Shown: in pieces, positions 34,028 through 43,386 of the stretch
Layout: the number at the start of each line of letters is the position of its first letter
Position numbering within the stretch: position 1 is the stretch's first letter
DNA from: Gelidibacter salicanalis
Lineage (GTDB): Bacteria > Bacteroidota > Bacteroidia > Flavobacteriales > Flavobacteriaceae
Assembly: GCF_007997285.1 (NCBI RefSeq)
Contig: NZ_VORX01000006.1
Coordinates: 168,571-232,570, forward strand
Length of the DNA stretch: 64,000 bases
Direction: 5' to 3'
Notes under the pieces: model-generated
The model's database searches: none
Seen by the model: only the letters and a program-made list of their open reading frames with translations
Told to the model about the DNA's origin: nothing
Position numbers and translations under genes: made by a program

Positions 34028-35311
34028 ATGAAATCAAAATTAAGTGATGAACTGCCTGATTTAGTTACGCACAATATCATCTCTGAAGAGACGGCCTTAA
34101 AAATTCAAACTTACTTCGACTCTAAACATGAAGATGCCCCCAATCGGTTATTTACGGTGTTTGGTATTTTAGGCGCATTGCTCATCGGCTTGGGCGTGAT
34201 TTTAATGTTGGCTCATAATTGGGATTATTTTCCAAGATCCCTAAAAACGCTGCTTGCGTTCTTGCCTTTAATCATCGGTCAAGGTTTGGTGGGTTACACG
34301 ATTCTTAAAAAGAAAAGTGCCACATGGAGAGAGGCTTCGGGTACATTTCTGTTTTTTGCGGTGGGCTCGAGTATCGCCTTGATCAGTCAGATTTATAACA
34401 TTCCTGGCGATTTAAGTGTATATGTGTTGACTTGGGTGGTATTGGTTATGCCCTTAATATATCTGCTAAAATCTCATGCCGTAGTCATTTTGCATTTGGT
34501 ATTTTCAACATTTTACGCTAGCAGTTTAGGCTATGATGGGTTTGGCGTTGCTCCGTGGTACTATCTGCTACTCTTGGCGTTTGTTTTGCCCTACTATGTT
34601 TCCATGCTAAAGCGCCAACCCCAATCGAATCGGGTGTCGATTTTCAATTGGCTATTGCCTTTGAGTGTCATTATTACCTTGGGCACGTTTTTACAGGAAC
34701 ATGGTGAAATGGGTTACGTGATGTACGTGATTCTTTTTGGTATTTTTTATAATATTGGTAGGCTACCTCAGTTTGCTGATCAAAAATTAAGACGGAATGG
34801 GTATGTGGTATTAGGCTCGGTAGGAACCGTAGTGATGCTGTTGATTATGAGTTTCAATGGGGTTTGGGATTTTGAGTGGGATGCGGCGCTATTTGCATCA
34901 CATGAATTTTTAATGACCATTGTATGCTATGCTATAGGACTGGCACTACTAATTTATTTACATAAAAAACGATTAGTGCAATATATAAACCTCTTTCACT
35001 ATGTCTTTATCATTTTTGTCATCGTGTTTTTTAGTGGAATGGGAAATAACATAATGGCTACCGTCATCGTTAATCTTTTGGTACTCTCGCTAGGATTGAT
35101 TACGATCAAATTTGGTGCTGACAAGTTGCATTTTGGAATTCTCAATTACGGCCTAGTCATTCTTACCGCCCTAATTGTGAGTCGCTTTTTTGATACGGAT
35201 ATGAGTTTTGCCATAAGAGGGCTTTTATTTGTTGGCGTTGGGATTGGATTTTTTGTAACGAATTATGTGATGCTTAAAAGGAAAAAAGCAATAGTAACTC
35301 CAAAACTTTAA
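34028..35311 (+). CDS. DUF2157 membrane protein
   Basis: A 427-residue protein with a soluble N-terminus (about 1-40) and some ten hydrophobic segments. The DUF2157 signature lies near residues 45-75: LFTVFGILGALLIGLGVIL and HNWDYFPRSLK. The function is unknown. In many Bacteroidota it is paired with a GDYXXLXY protein, as here (four bases apart), so they form a functional pair of unknown purpose. No enzyme motif is visible. Confidence 0.9.
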   Translation: MKSKLSDELPDLVTHNIISEETALKIQTYFDSKHEDAPNRLFTVFGILGALLIGLGVILMLAHNWDYFPRSLKTLLAFLPLIIGQGLVGYTILKKKSATWREASGTFLFFAVGSSIALISQIYNIPGDLSVYVLTWVVLVMPLIYLLKSHAVVILHLVFSTFYASSLGYDGFGVAPWYYLLLLAFVLPYYVSMLKRQPQSNRVSIFNWLLPLSVIITLGTFLQEHGEMGYVMYVILFGIFYNIGRLPQFADQKLRRNGYVVLGSVGTVVMLLIMSFNGVWDFEWDAALFASHEFLMTIVCYAIGLALLIYLHKKRLVQYINLFHYVFIIFVIVFFSGMGNNIMATVIVNLLVLSLGLITIKFGADKLHFGILNYGLVILTALIVSRFFDTDMSFAIRGLLFVGVGIGFFVTNYVMLKRKKAIVTPKL

Positions 35312-35315
35312 GACA

Positions 35316-35870
35316 ATGAAAACAGTCCATATCATCTCGATATTTCTAGTGCTCGTTTTGGCGCAATTGTTTGTACCTGCTAAAATGATTTTTGATCAAG
35401 AAAAGGTCCTCACAAAAGGTGTTTCTTATAAATTCAAAACCCAACCTGTAGATCCTTCTGATCCTTTTAAAGGGAAATATATTTATTTGAATTATGAAAT
35501 CAATTCCGCCGTTTCCAAAGATACCACTTGGGTAAATGGGAGTCCAATTTACATCGCTCTCGCTACGGATGCTTTAGGATTTGCAACGGTGAAACGATTT
35601 TCAAGAACTGCGTTTGAGGATTCCGACTATATTCAAGCAAAAGTAGATTGGTATAACAAGATGAACCAAACCGTACATTTTTCTTTTCCCTTTACTGAAT
35701 TTTATATGAATGAAGCGAAGGCTTATGAAGCAGAAGTGGCGCACATGAACGCACAAAGCGATTCCCTTCCTAACAACACGTATGCCTTGGTTTATGTTTT
35801 TGAGGGGAAAGCGGTACTTGATAATGTGTTTATTAATGATATTCCTATTGCAGACTATGTTGAAAAGTAA
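35316..35870 (+). CDS. GDYXXLXY domain protein
   Basis: A 184-residue protein with an N-terminal hydrophobic anchor (about 5-20) and a domain facing outward. The name-giving motif appears as GKYIYLNYEI (about 49-58), where the usual Asp before Tyr is Lys. The preceding PVDPSDPFKG is also a family feature. It follows the DUF2157 gene by four bases and shares its promoter. A terminator comes directly after. The function is unknown. Confidence 0.88.
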   Translation: MKTVHIISIFLVLVLAQLFVPAKMIFDQEKVLTKGVSYKFKTQPVDPSDPFKGKYIYLNYEINSAVSKDTTWVNGSPIYIALATDALGFATVKRFSRTAFEDSDYIQAKVDWYNKMNQTVHFSFPFTEFYMNEAKAYEAEVAHMNAQSDSLPNNTYALVYVFEGKAVLDNVFINDIPIADYVEK

Positions 35871-35905
35871 GCTATTAGACATAGCCACTCAAAAAGGGTG
35901 TAAAT

Positions 35906-35942
35906 AAAAAATGCTTCAAGAAGATCTCGAAGCATTTTTTTT
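35906..35942. terminator. Terminator between the GDYXXLXY gene and the metalloprotease gene
   Basis: AAAAAATGCTTC (35906-35917) pairs with GAAGCATTTTTT across an 11-base loop, followed by further T residues. It can act on both convergent transcripts. Confidence 0.8.
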
Positions 35943-35960
35943 ATGTGTGTGCAATTATTT

Positions 35961-38501
35961 CTATTTGCCTAAAGGATTTAGAATTGCATCAATACGCTCT
36001 AAAGCATCTCTCAAATGGATTTTGCTCATCGTATCTCCAGTTCTTGATAAACCAGATCTAATCGCGCTTTCCAATGATCTTAGTTCTGCTCTAGCAATGG
36101 CTCTGATGTCTGATTGATTGACATCAACATTGGTTCTAGAAAGAAAACGTCTAAACTGGGAAGGTACTGGCGTTTGGTCTTTCGTCATCAAATAATTCAT
36201 ACGGTCAATATAGCCTCTTTGAAGATTTCTTCGGTAGGCATCAATTGATTTTCCGCTATTCAACTCACTAAAAATGCCTTTGCGCAAATCTTGCATCATG
36301 GTCAATAATCCGTAGGCTTCTTTGTTGTTTGTGGTTTCATTCTCAATCATGCGTTGCATTCTTCCAAAATCAAGAATATTATCTAAGGTATTGATTTGCA
36401 TGCCACGGATACGCTCTAAACTACCGTCATATTCAATTTTATCGAAAATAGAGGCATCTATGAGCCATTCTGGTGTTGTAAACAATTCATCCTGAAGGAA
36501 ATTTAAAGCTTCTTTTTGTTTGGCTTTGTCAACCGGAGAGTAAACAGCACCTTCCTGATCGTAAGTCTTGTAGTTTTCGTAAACTCCACCGATATTTGCG
36601 GTCACGTGGCCCATATAACGGTTGTACTGTCCTAAAACTTGTTCGTACATTGTGCCTAAATCGCTATAATCTTTGCCATCTTCAGCAGTCCATTTGATAA
36701 GGTTGGGAACGATGCGTTTTAAGTTGGCAATACCATAAGCGCTTGCTTTCATCGCATCATCGCCTAAATCTTCAGTTTGAGAACTTGGGTCAATAACCCC
36801 ACCGCTCTGTTGTCTTCCAAAACGATACATCGGGTCGCCTGCATGTTCTAAAATCCAACTGTCTAAAGTTTTCTTTTCATCTTCTGCCGTTGCTGCGTCT
36901 AAAATAGGACGGTAGCCCCATGAGATGGCATATTTGTCATAAATACCGATATTTGGCATTAAGGCAACGCCTTCATCGCCCGGTTGTGCGATGTAATTAA
37001 AACGGGCATAATCCATAATAGATGGTGCCGTTCCGTATTTTTTAGTGAATTCAGGATCTCTTAAATCGTCCACTTTATAAGCTGCGCTACTGCCCATATT
37101 ATGAGGTAAACCTAACGTGTGACCTACTTCATGAGAGGACACAAAACGCACCAATCGGCCCATAATATCATCTTTAAATTTCACGCTTTGAGCATCTGGA
37201 TTGATTGCTGCGGTTTGCACGAAAAACCAGTTGCGCAACAAGGTCATTACGTTATGGTACCAGTTGATGTCACTTTCTAAAATCTCACCACTTCTTGGGT
37301 CACTAACGTGAGGTCCATTAGCATTAGGGATTGGAGAGGCCAAATAACGGACAACAGAATAACGGGCATCTTCAGGGCTCCATTCTGGATCTTCCTCAAC
37401 CGTTGGTGGATCTTTGGCGATGATTGCATTTTTAAAGCCTGCTGCTTCAAACGCAACTTGCCAGTCTTCAATACCTTCTTTAATGTATTTTCGCCATTGC
37501 TCAGGTGTAGCGCGGTCTATATAATAGACAATTTGTTTTTTAGGCTCTACCAATTCGCCACGCTTAAATTTCTCAAGATCTTCATCTTTTACTTCAAGAC
37601 GCCATCTGTCTAAATAGGTTACTTTTTTACTTTCATGAGCATCCAAACCGTAGTCCGTCTGTCCACTTGTAAACCATCCGACACGTTGGTCAAAAATTCT
37701 GCGTTTCATGGGCACTTCTGGAAGAAGCACCATGGAATTATTTAATTCTATGGAGATGGCACCACTAGCAGCATTAGAAGGTGGCTCACTTGCGCTGTAG
37801 GTCTTTACGTGGCGTGATTCAATGTTTAAAGGGTAACTTTTTACACTTTCTATATACGAAAGATCACTTTCCAAACGGGTGACTTTATATTGTTTTCTGG
37901 TCCTATCCGGTAAGCCAAATGGCTTCACGTCTTTGTTGAATAAATCAGTAACATTAATTACTATAGATAAGGAATCTTTGCCGATGGCTTTAATTGGAAA
38001 ACTAAAAATAACCGGTTCAAAGTTAGAATTTACCACTGCTTCATGTACTGGAAGGGTGTCATTGGCAACCACACTGTGAGAAACCATACGTAATAATACT
38101 CTCTTATCCTTTTTTTGCCAACGCAGCACTTGCTCATCTTGCTTTCCACCGCCAAAGCCTAAACCACTAGCTGTTTTTGCAATACGCGTTACCATCAGCA
38201 TTTCACGCTCAAATAATGAATCTGGAATTTCATAAAAGTAGTCTTCTTCTACTTTGTGAACAGTAAACAAACCAGGATCACTTTTGGCGTCTTTCGTAAT
38301 AACTTTGTTGTAAGGCTGGATGTCATCTTTTCCAGGTTTTTTTGCTGAGGCATCAGCGGAAGCGGTAGATGATGATTTGGAGGCTTTTTTAGCGGTTGCA
38401 CAAGAGGCAACTAAAAAAAATGAAGCCATAAGCATCACGCTTAGGGAAATTCTTTTCACGTTGTTAGAGGTTTTGAAATTTAAAAAAGGGAAAATACGCA
38501 A
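35961..38501 (-). CDS. DUF5117/DUF5118 zinc-dependent metalloprotease lipoprotein
   Basis: An 846-residue exported protein. The signal region LSVMLMASFFLVASC ends in a lipobox. DUF5118 and DUF5117-like domains occupy the first half (TVHKVEEDYFYEIPDSLFER near residue 75). The extended zinc motif HEVGHTLGLPHNMGSS lies near residue 456, a metzincin-type third His included. A C-terminal helical region follows. Substrate and role are unknown, though such proteins are common in Bacteroidota envelopes. The gene stands alone, between a terminator and the next gene upstream (94-bp gap). Confidence 0.9.
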   Translation of the reverse strand: MRIFPFLNFKTSNNVKRISLSVMLMASFFLVASCATAKKASKSSSTASADASAKKPGKDDIQPYNKVITKDAKSDPGLFTVHKVEEDYFYEIPDSLFEREMLMVTRIAKTASGLGFGGGKQDEQVLRWQKKDKRVLLRMVSHSVVANDTLPVHEAVVNSNFEPVIFSFPIKAIGKDSLSIVINVTDLFNKDVKPFGLPDRTRKQYKVTRLESDLSYIESVKSYPLNIESRHVKTYSASEPPSNAASGAISIELNNSMVLLPEVPMKRRIFDQRVGWFTSGQTDYGLDAHESKKVTYLDRWRLEVKDEDLEKFKRGELVEPKKQIVYYIDRATPEQWRKYIKEGIEDWQVAFEAAGFKNAIIAKDPPTVEEDPEWSPEDARYSVVRYLASPIPNANGPHVSDPRSGEILESDINWYHNVMTLLRNWFFVQTAAINPDAQSVKFKDDIMGRLVRFVSSHEVGHTLGLPHNMGSSAAYKVDDLRDPEFTKKYGTAPSIMDYARFNYIAQPGDEGVALMPNIGIYDKYAISWGYRPILDAATAEDEKKTLDSWILEHAGDPMYRFGRQQSGGVIDPSSQTEDLGDDAMKASAYGIANLKRIVPNLIKWTAEDGKDYSDLGTMYEQVLGQYNRYMGHVTANIGGVYENYKTYDQEGAVYSPVDKAKQKEALNFLQDELFTTPEWLIDASIFDKIEYDGSLERIRGMQINTLDNILDFGRMQRMIENETTNNKEAYGLLTMMQDLRKGIFSELNSGKSIDAYRRNLQRGYIDRMNYLMTKDQTPVPSQFRRFLSRTNVDVNQSDIRAIARAELRSLESAIRSGLSRTGDTMSKIHLRDALERIDAILNPLGK

Positions 38502-38595
38502 TACCTATCGTAGATAGTGTGTTGGCATTTTTTTTAATATTTATTTAACTATTGTAAGGCGTTGATGCCTCTACTTCCTTTTTATGGAGAGGCTT

Positions 38596-39501
38596 TTATT
38601 CTTTTAAATACCCAACGAGTAAGGCATGGTCAGATTCAGGCTGATAAAACTTTTGGAGAAGCACAGGAGTGAACATGTTATTTGTAAAAATTTGATCAAG
38701 TTCCAATAATGGAATTCCAAAAGGCCAGGTGGCCGTGAATCCTTGGCCATAGTTTCGCAAACTCTCGTAGTGAGGTGTAAAACGTTTGAAATGCACACTT
38801 TTTTGCGGGGTATTGAAATCGCCCATGATGATTTCAGCATTGTTCTGAAGTGCGAATTGCAAGGCGGCTCCAATGGCTTTTTCCTTGTTCATGGTTGGAC
38901 TTTGATAGATGTCCGTGATCAAAAACGTTCGTGTATTGCCGTTCAAGTTAGCTTCAACAAAATTGATTTTATAGCTGGCTTCTTTACTCTGGTAATTTAC
39001 TGCGGTTATGTTGCCTTTGACGCCCACCATCATAAAACCTTCTAGAATTTTAAATTCATAAGAAGGGAAAGTCTTTGATAATAATTGTAGGTCATCTTCC
39101 GAAGCGTATTCGGTTTCTACCAGACCAATGATATCCGGTTGTGCTGATTTAATGTGCGCCATGAGTACCTCTACAGGGAATTCCCATGCGTCAGCAGCGT
39201 TCCAGAATAGCACCACGGTGGTCTCATTTGGGATGTCCCCATCGCTCTTAAAATTGTAAGCTGTATAAAACCAATAGACGCTTATGCTTAACGTAATACC
39301 AATTAGGGCAATAAAAAGGAGCTTCCATCTATAACATAGTAAGGTAACAATAATCCCAAAGAAGATTAAAAAGGGAAGTGGTACGGCATAAAAGAAGACT
39401 TGTAAACTTTGGAAGTGATCTTTAAGCACTAAGTGCATCATTAATAGAAAAGCATATGCCACTAATGCACATGCTTTTAGAATTAATTTGGATGTTTTCA
39501 T
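38596..39501 (-). CDS. Endonuclease/exonuclease/phosphatase family protein with membrane anchor
   Basis: A 301-residue protein with two to three N-terminal hydrophobic segments (about 8-85) and a C-terminal EEP domain. Active-site landmarks are LFWNAAD (start of fold), IGLVETEY with the metal Glu, IMGDFNTP and the final SDHALLVGYLKE with the catalytic Asp-His. Such proteins are mostly periplasm-facing phosphodiesterases of unknown substrate. It begins five bases after lysS ends, so it is probably in the lysS transcript. Confidence 0.88.
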   Translation of the reverse strand: MKTSKLILKACALVAYAFLLMMHLVLKDHFQSLQVFFYAVPLPFLIFFGIIVTLLCYRWKLLFIALIGITLSISVYWFYTAYNFKSDGDIPNETTVVLFWNAADAWEFPVEVLMAHIKSAQPDIIGLVETEYASEDDLQLLSKTFPSYEFKILEGFMMVGVKGNITAVNYQSKEASYKINFVEANLNGNTRTFLITDIYQSPTMNKEKAIGAALQFALQNNAEIIMGDFNTPQKSVHFKRFTPHYESLRNYGQGFTATWPFGIPLLELDQIFTNNMFTPVLLQKFYQPESDHALLVGYLKE

Positions 39502-39506
39502 GGTTA

Positions 39507-41195
39507 TTATGCGATGTCGACAAACAATCCATCATCTGTTTTAGAGACTTTGGCCAATTTATTCTTGGTCAATCCTTTTATGGTGGCATCCCATTTTTTA
39601 TTGCTCAATCCGGATTGTTCCTTTAAAGCATTCAAATTAATTGGCGCATTAGATTTCAAAAGGGTGAATACCGCTTTCTCCTCCTCTGTCATCGCCACTG
39701 CTTTCTTTTCTGGCTTCATTTGTGGGAAGAACAGCACTTCTTGTATCGATTGGTTGTTGGTCAAATACATGATGAGACGGTCCATCCCGATCCCCATACC
39801 TGATGTTGGCGGCATCCCATATTCTAAAGCACGTAAGAAATCATAATCAATTACACCGGTAGCTTCATCATCGCCTTTTTGAGCCAATTCTTTCTGGTGT
39901 TCAAAACGTTCACGTTGGTCAATAGGATCGTTTAATTCAGAATAGGCGTTGGCAATTTCTTTACCACAAACCATCAGTTCAAAACGTTCTGTCAACTCAG
40001 GATTATCGCGGTGTTCTTTACACAACGGACTCATTTCCTTAGGGTAATCTGTGATAAAAGTGGGTTGGATGTAGTTGCCTTCACATTTTTCGCCAAAAAT
40101 TTCGTCGATCAATTTGCCTTTCCCCATGGTATCGTCTACTGCAATACCCATGCCCTTGGCAGCCTGTCTGATCTCATCTTCTGTTTTTCCGGTAATATCA
40201 AAACCAGTAAAATGTTTGATAGAATCGGTCATTGTAACGCGTGCATAAGGCGCCTTAAAATTGATGTTATGTTCGCCAAAAGTGGCTTCTGTAGTGCCGT
40301 TAACCGCAATAGCGCAATGCTCCAATAACTCCTCACAGAATTCCATCATCCAATTGTAATCTTTATAAGACACGTAGATTTCCATAGCTGTAAACTCCGG
40401 ATTGTGTGTACGGTCCATTCCTTCATTTCTGAAGTTTTTAGAAAATTCATAGACGCCATCAAAACCACCTACAATCAATCGTTTTAGGTAGAGCTCATTG
40501 GCAATTCGCATGTATAACGGAATGTCCAAGCTGTTGTGATGGGTTGTAAATGGTCGGGCTGCAGCACCACCAGGAATTGGTTGTAATACAGGTGTTTCCA
40601 CTTCAAAATAACCCGCATCATTAAAAAATTGACGCATGGCTGTGTATAACTTGGTGCGTTTAATGAACACCTCTTTAACTTTCGGGTTGACCACCAAATC
40701 TGCATACCGTTGTCTGTAACGTTGTTCAGGATCTGTAAACGCATCATAAATAACACCGTCTTTTTCTTTTGGCAGTGGTAAAGGTTTTAATGATTTACTC
40801 AGAAGTGTAAAATCTTTAACTTTCACTGTTTTTTCGCCCACCTGAGTGGTAAAAAGTTCGCCTTCCACGCCAACAAAATCTCCAAAATCCAATAATTTTT
40901 TAAAGACTTCATTGTATTTGGTTTTGTCTTCACCAGTACAAATTTCATCTCTATTGAAATACACCTGAATCTTGCCTTCAGAATCCTGGATTTGGGCAAA
41001 ACTTGCTTTCCCTTGAACTCTCATAGACATTAAACGGCCAGCAATGACAACCTTCTTTCCTTCTTCAAATTGCGCTTTTACCTGTTTGGACGTGTGGTCT
41101 ACAGGATATAAATCGGCTGGGTACGGATTGATACCCAACTCACGTAATTTGTCTAATTTCTCTCTTCGAATGAGTTCTTGTTCTGAAAGTTGCAT
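39507..41195 (-). CDS. lysS: Lysyl-tRNA synthetase, class II, with C-terminal extension
   Basis: Charges tRNA-Lys. The OB-fold anticodon domain is at about 55-140, and the class II core follows with motif 2 (FRNEGMDRTHNPEFTAMEIY, about 240-260) and motif 3 (GMGIGMDRL, near 478). At 562 residues it is about 57 longer than E. coli LysS. The extra tail (about 500-562; NLNALKEQSGLSNKKWD) looks like a small winged-helix-type domain found in Bacteroidota LysS. A -7 element TAATTTTG is seen on the minus strand at 41216-41223. Confidence 0.95.
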   Translation of the reverse strand: MQLSEQELIRREKLDKLRELGINPYPADLYPVDHTSKQVKAQFEEGKKVVIAGRLMSMRVQGKASFAQIQDSEGKIQVYFNRDEICTGEDKTKYNEVFKKLLDFGDFVGVEGELFTTQVGEKTVKVKDFTLLSKSLKPLPLPKEKDGVIYDAFTDPEQRYRQRYADLVVNPKVKEVFIKRTKLYTAMRQFFNDAGYFEVETPVLQPIPGGAAARPFTTHHNSLDIPLYMRIANELYLKRLIVGGFDGVYEFSKNFRNEGMDRTHNPEFTAMEIYVSYKDYNWMMEFCEELLEHCAIAVNGTTEATFGEHNINFKAPYARVTMTDSIKHFTGFDITGKTEDEIRQAAKGMGIAVDDTMGKGKLIDEIFGEKCEGNYIQPTFITDYPKEMSPLCKEHRDNPELTERFELMVCGKEIANAYSELNDPIDQRERFEHQKELAQKGDDEATGVIDYDFLRALEYGMPPTSGMGIGMDRLIMYLTNNQSIQEVLFFPQMKPEKKAVAMTEEEKAVFTLLKSNAPINLNALKEQSGLSNKKWDATIKGLTKNKLAKVSKTDDGLFVDIA

Positions 41196-41337
41196 GCTCT
41201 TAAATTTTTGAATTGCAAAATTACACTATTTACTCAAAATTAGCCACCTAATTTTGGGGATAGATTGCCGATATAACGTAACAAATTGGTTTATTTATCG
41301 TCTTATAAATACATCAATCATCAAAATCACTAAAATT

Positions 41338-41496
41338 ATGAGTATTTGGAGGGTCTTGCTTTCTATTTTTTGTCCACCATTAGCAGTTATTGACCGGGGT
41401 TGCGGCTCCATTATCATCGTGTTTTTACTGTGGCTTTGTGGATGGGTACCAGGCGTCATTGCCGCCTTGGTTATTTTGAATAATCCGAAACGGTAG
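41338..41496 (+). CDS. Pmp3/YqaE family small membrane protein
   Basis: A 52-residue protein with two membrane segments, of the Pmp3/YqaE family linked to membrane potential and salt stress in other organisms. The family pattern is FCPPLAV early and GWVPGVIAAL near the end. The ATG at 41338 gives the usual family start. A decayed second copy lies 309 bp downstream. The intact gene has no clear promoter beyond AT-rich DNA. Confidence 0.9.
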   Translation: MSIWRVLLSIFCPPLAVIDRGCGSIIIVFLLWLCGWVPGVIAALVILNNPKR

Positions 41497-41906
41497 GATT
41501 CAGTTTTAAGTAGGCAGTTTTCAGTCTTCAGTTTACAGTGGGCTAGTTTTGAAAAATAGCGCTTTGTGTAACTCTGTGCTTCTCTGTGTAACTCTGTGGA
41601 ATAGCATTAAGTTAAAAGTATTATGATCATCCAAATCTACAGTATAATGAGTATTAAGATGGTCTTACTCCCTGTTTCTTCCATTATCAGTAATTCCGTT
41701 ATTGCGTATTATTATTATTATTATTATCGTGTTCTTACTGTGGCTTTGTGGATGGGTTCTTGGCGTCATTGCTGCATTAGTCATTCTGAATAAGCCGAAG
41801 CGGTAGGATTCAGTTTTCAGTTTTCAGTCTTCAGTGGGCTAGTTTTGAACAATAGCGCTTAGTGTAACTCTGTGCTTCTTTGTGAAACTCCGTGGTATAG
41901 TATTAT
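41497..41906 (+). repeat. Tandem duplication: Pmp3 gene plus its 3' flank, period 309 bp
   Basis: The 3' flank of the intact Pmp3 gene (41497-41600; GATTCAGTTTT, CAGTGGGCTAGTTTTGA, AATAGCGCTT, AACTCTGTGCTTCT) recurs after the broken copy at 41807-41906 with few changes. About 20 bases upstream of both ATGs are also similar. The CTCTGTG-type ending is a common Bacteroidota intergenic repeat. Confidence 0.8.
41647..41806 (+). pseudogene. Decayed second Pmp3 copy
   Basis: It is aligned by eye with the intact gene at 41338-41496. It begins ATG-AGT-ATT and ends with the same codons (AAGCGGTAG after AATAAGCCG), but an early deletion shifts the frame. The middle contains six tandem ATT units (41708-41725) where the intact gene has one ATT followed by ATCATC. 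In the original frame the product stops early; the other frame restores IIVFLLWLCGWVLGVIAAL. It is therefore a tandem duplicate broken by a frameshift. Confidence 0.8.
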
Positions 41907-42007
41907 GTCATCTGTCTTCCGTCTTCTAATCAAATGAGGTTACAGTCTGGATTATTTCAATCCCACATCACAGCGCATCCATTCAAAATAGTTTAAATTT
42001 GTAGTCT

Positions 42008-42724
42008 ATGAATAGAACCATTGAAATTCAAGATTTAGGCCAAAAGGATTACCTAGCCACTTGGGCATATCAAGAGGAATTGTTCCAGTCTGTTTTAGCT
42101 ACTAAAATTAAGAACAGGAGGGAAGATGCCCATTTAGAAACTTCAAATTACCTGTTGTTTGTAGAGCATCCTCACGTGTATACTCTAGGAAAAAGTGGTG
42201 ATGTTTCTAATTTGTTGTTAAATGAAGAACAGCTGATTCAAAAAGGGGCTACATTTTATAAGATCAACAGAGGCGGCGACATTACCTATCACGGACCAGG
42301 TCAGGTAGTAGGCTATCCCATCCTGGATTTGGAGAACTTTTTTACAGATATTCATAAGTATTTGCGACTTTTAGAAGAGATGGTCATCTTAACCCTTGCT
42401 GAGTACGGTGTCAAATCAGAACGCAGTCCTGGTGAAACCGGTGTTTGGCTTGATGTGGGAACACCTTTTGCACGTAAAATCTGTGCCATGGGTGTGAGAG
42501 CGAGTCGTTGGGTAACCATGCACGGATTTGCGCTGAATGTTAACGCCGATTTGGGGTATTTTGATCATATCATCCCTTGTGGTATTCGCGGCAAGGCGGT
42601 AACAACACTAAATGTCGAATTAGGGGTTGATACTGTGGATGAGGCTGAGATTAAAGCGAAACTGCTGAGCCATTTTCTGAATCTTTTTGAAGCGATTCCA
42701 CAACACGAGAACTTCACATTATAG
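42008..42724 (+). CDS. lipB: Octanoyl-[acyl-carrier-protein] transferase
   Basis: Transfers octanoyl groups from acyl carrier protein to lipoyl domains, supplying enzymes such as the 2-oxoacid dehydrogenase of this window. The signature RGGDITYHGPGQVVGYP lies near residues 92-108, the catalytic Lys is in ARKICAMGVR and the catalytic Cys in IIPCGIRGK. The length of 238 residues is slightly above E. coli (213). A membrane protein gene follows three bases later. Confidence 0.95.
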   Translation: MNRTIEIQDLGQKDYLATWAYQEELFQSVLATKIKNRREDAHLETSNYLLFVEHPHVYTLGKSGDVSNLLLNEEQLIQKGATFYKINRGGDITYHGPGQVVGYPILDLENFFTDIHKYLRLLEEMVILTLAEYGVKSERSPGETGVWLDVGTPFARKICAMGVRASRWVTMHGFALNVNADLGYFDHIIPCGIRGKAVTTLNVELGVDTVDEAEIKAKLLSHFLNLFEAIPQHENFTL

Positions 42725-42727
42725 AGT

Positions 42728-43210
42728 ATGGGGCACATCCAAAAAATCATATTGTTGGTTGTCATTGTGCCCTTAGCCCTTTTCCCAGGCGGATTGATTT
42801 CTTATATCTTGCTCTTTGAGAAACTAGCATTTGAAACCACGATGTGGATTCCAGTGGGAATGACCATTTTAGGGATATGCAGTTTGATTTTTCATTTTAA
42901 AACCAAAAACTTTTATAAGCTGCTCAATAAACAAGACTCAATTCCGAAGGTGGAACCCTTGTTTTGGATACTCGACATTGGATTTGGAGTGGTTTATACC
43001 CTGATGTCGCTGTATTTGATGTATGTGATGAATCAGCTAAAGCCTATGAGGGAATATACCATCATGCTGGCCTTTATAATTCCGTTATTTATTGCAGGTA
43101 TTTGGACCTTGTTGGAGGCGTTCTATCTGAATAAATTAATACAGATCCATAAGTTTGCACACCGCCATATAGAGATTGAGGAAATTAAGGGTGATGGGTT
43201 TAGTGCTTAG
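42728..43210 (+). CDS. Predicted four-helix membrane protein, unknown
   Basis: A 160-residue protein with four hydrophobic segments (about 6-26, 38-56, 75-97, 104-128) and a charged C-terminus. No family was recognised. It starts three bases after lipB stops, so the two are likely cotranslated. Its end runs into repeat-rich DNA (43211-43386). It is probably an inner-membrane protein of unknown role. Confidence 0.65.
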   Translation: MGHIQKIILLVVIVPLALFPGGLISYILLFEKLAFETTMWIPVGMTILGICSLIFHFKTKNFYKLLNKQDSIPKVEPLFWILDIGFGVVYTLMSLYLMYVMNQLKPMREYTIMLAFIIPLFIAGIWTLLEAFYLNKLIQIHKFAHRHIEIEEIKGDGFSA

Positions 43211-43386
43211 TTGGCAGGATTCAGTAGGCAGTTTGCAGTCTTCAGTTGGCAGTATTCAGTTTTCAGTTATCAGTTGTTCGGCAATTAGGAGATGTCGGTA
43301 CGCAGTATTGAAACTTCAAAAATTCATTACATATGGAAATCGTAACTCCCAAATCCTCAATCAACAATCAACAATCTTCAATTCCT
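43211..43386. repeat. CAGT-type and AATCAACAATC-type repeat patch
   Basis: It has at least eight CAGT units spaced 7-9 bases apart (43218-43275) in forms such as GGCAGTTTGCAGTCTTCAGT. Further on come TCAATCAACAATCAACAATC units (about 43359-43378) like those in the paa spacers. No gene is seen here. Confidence 0.65.
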
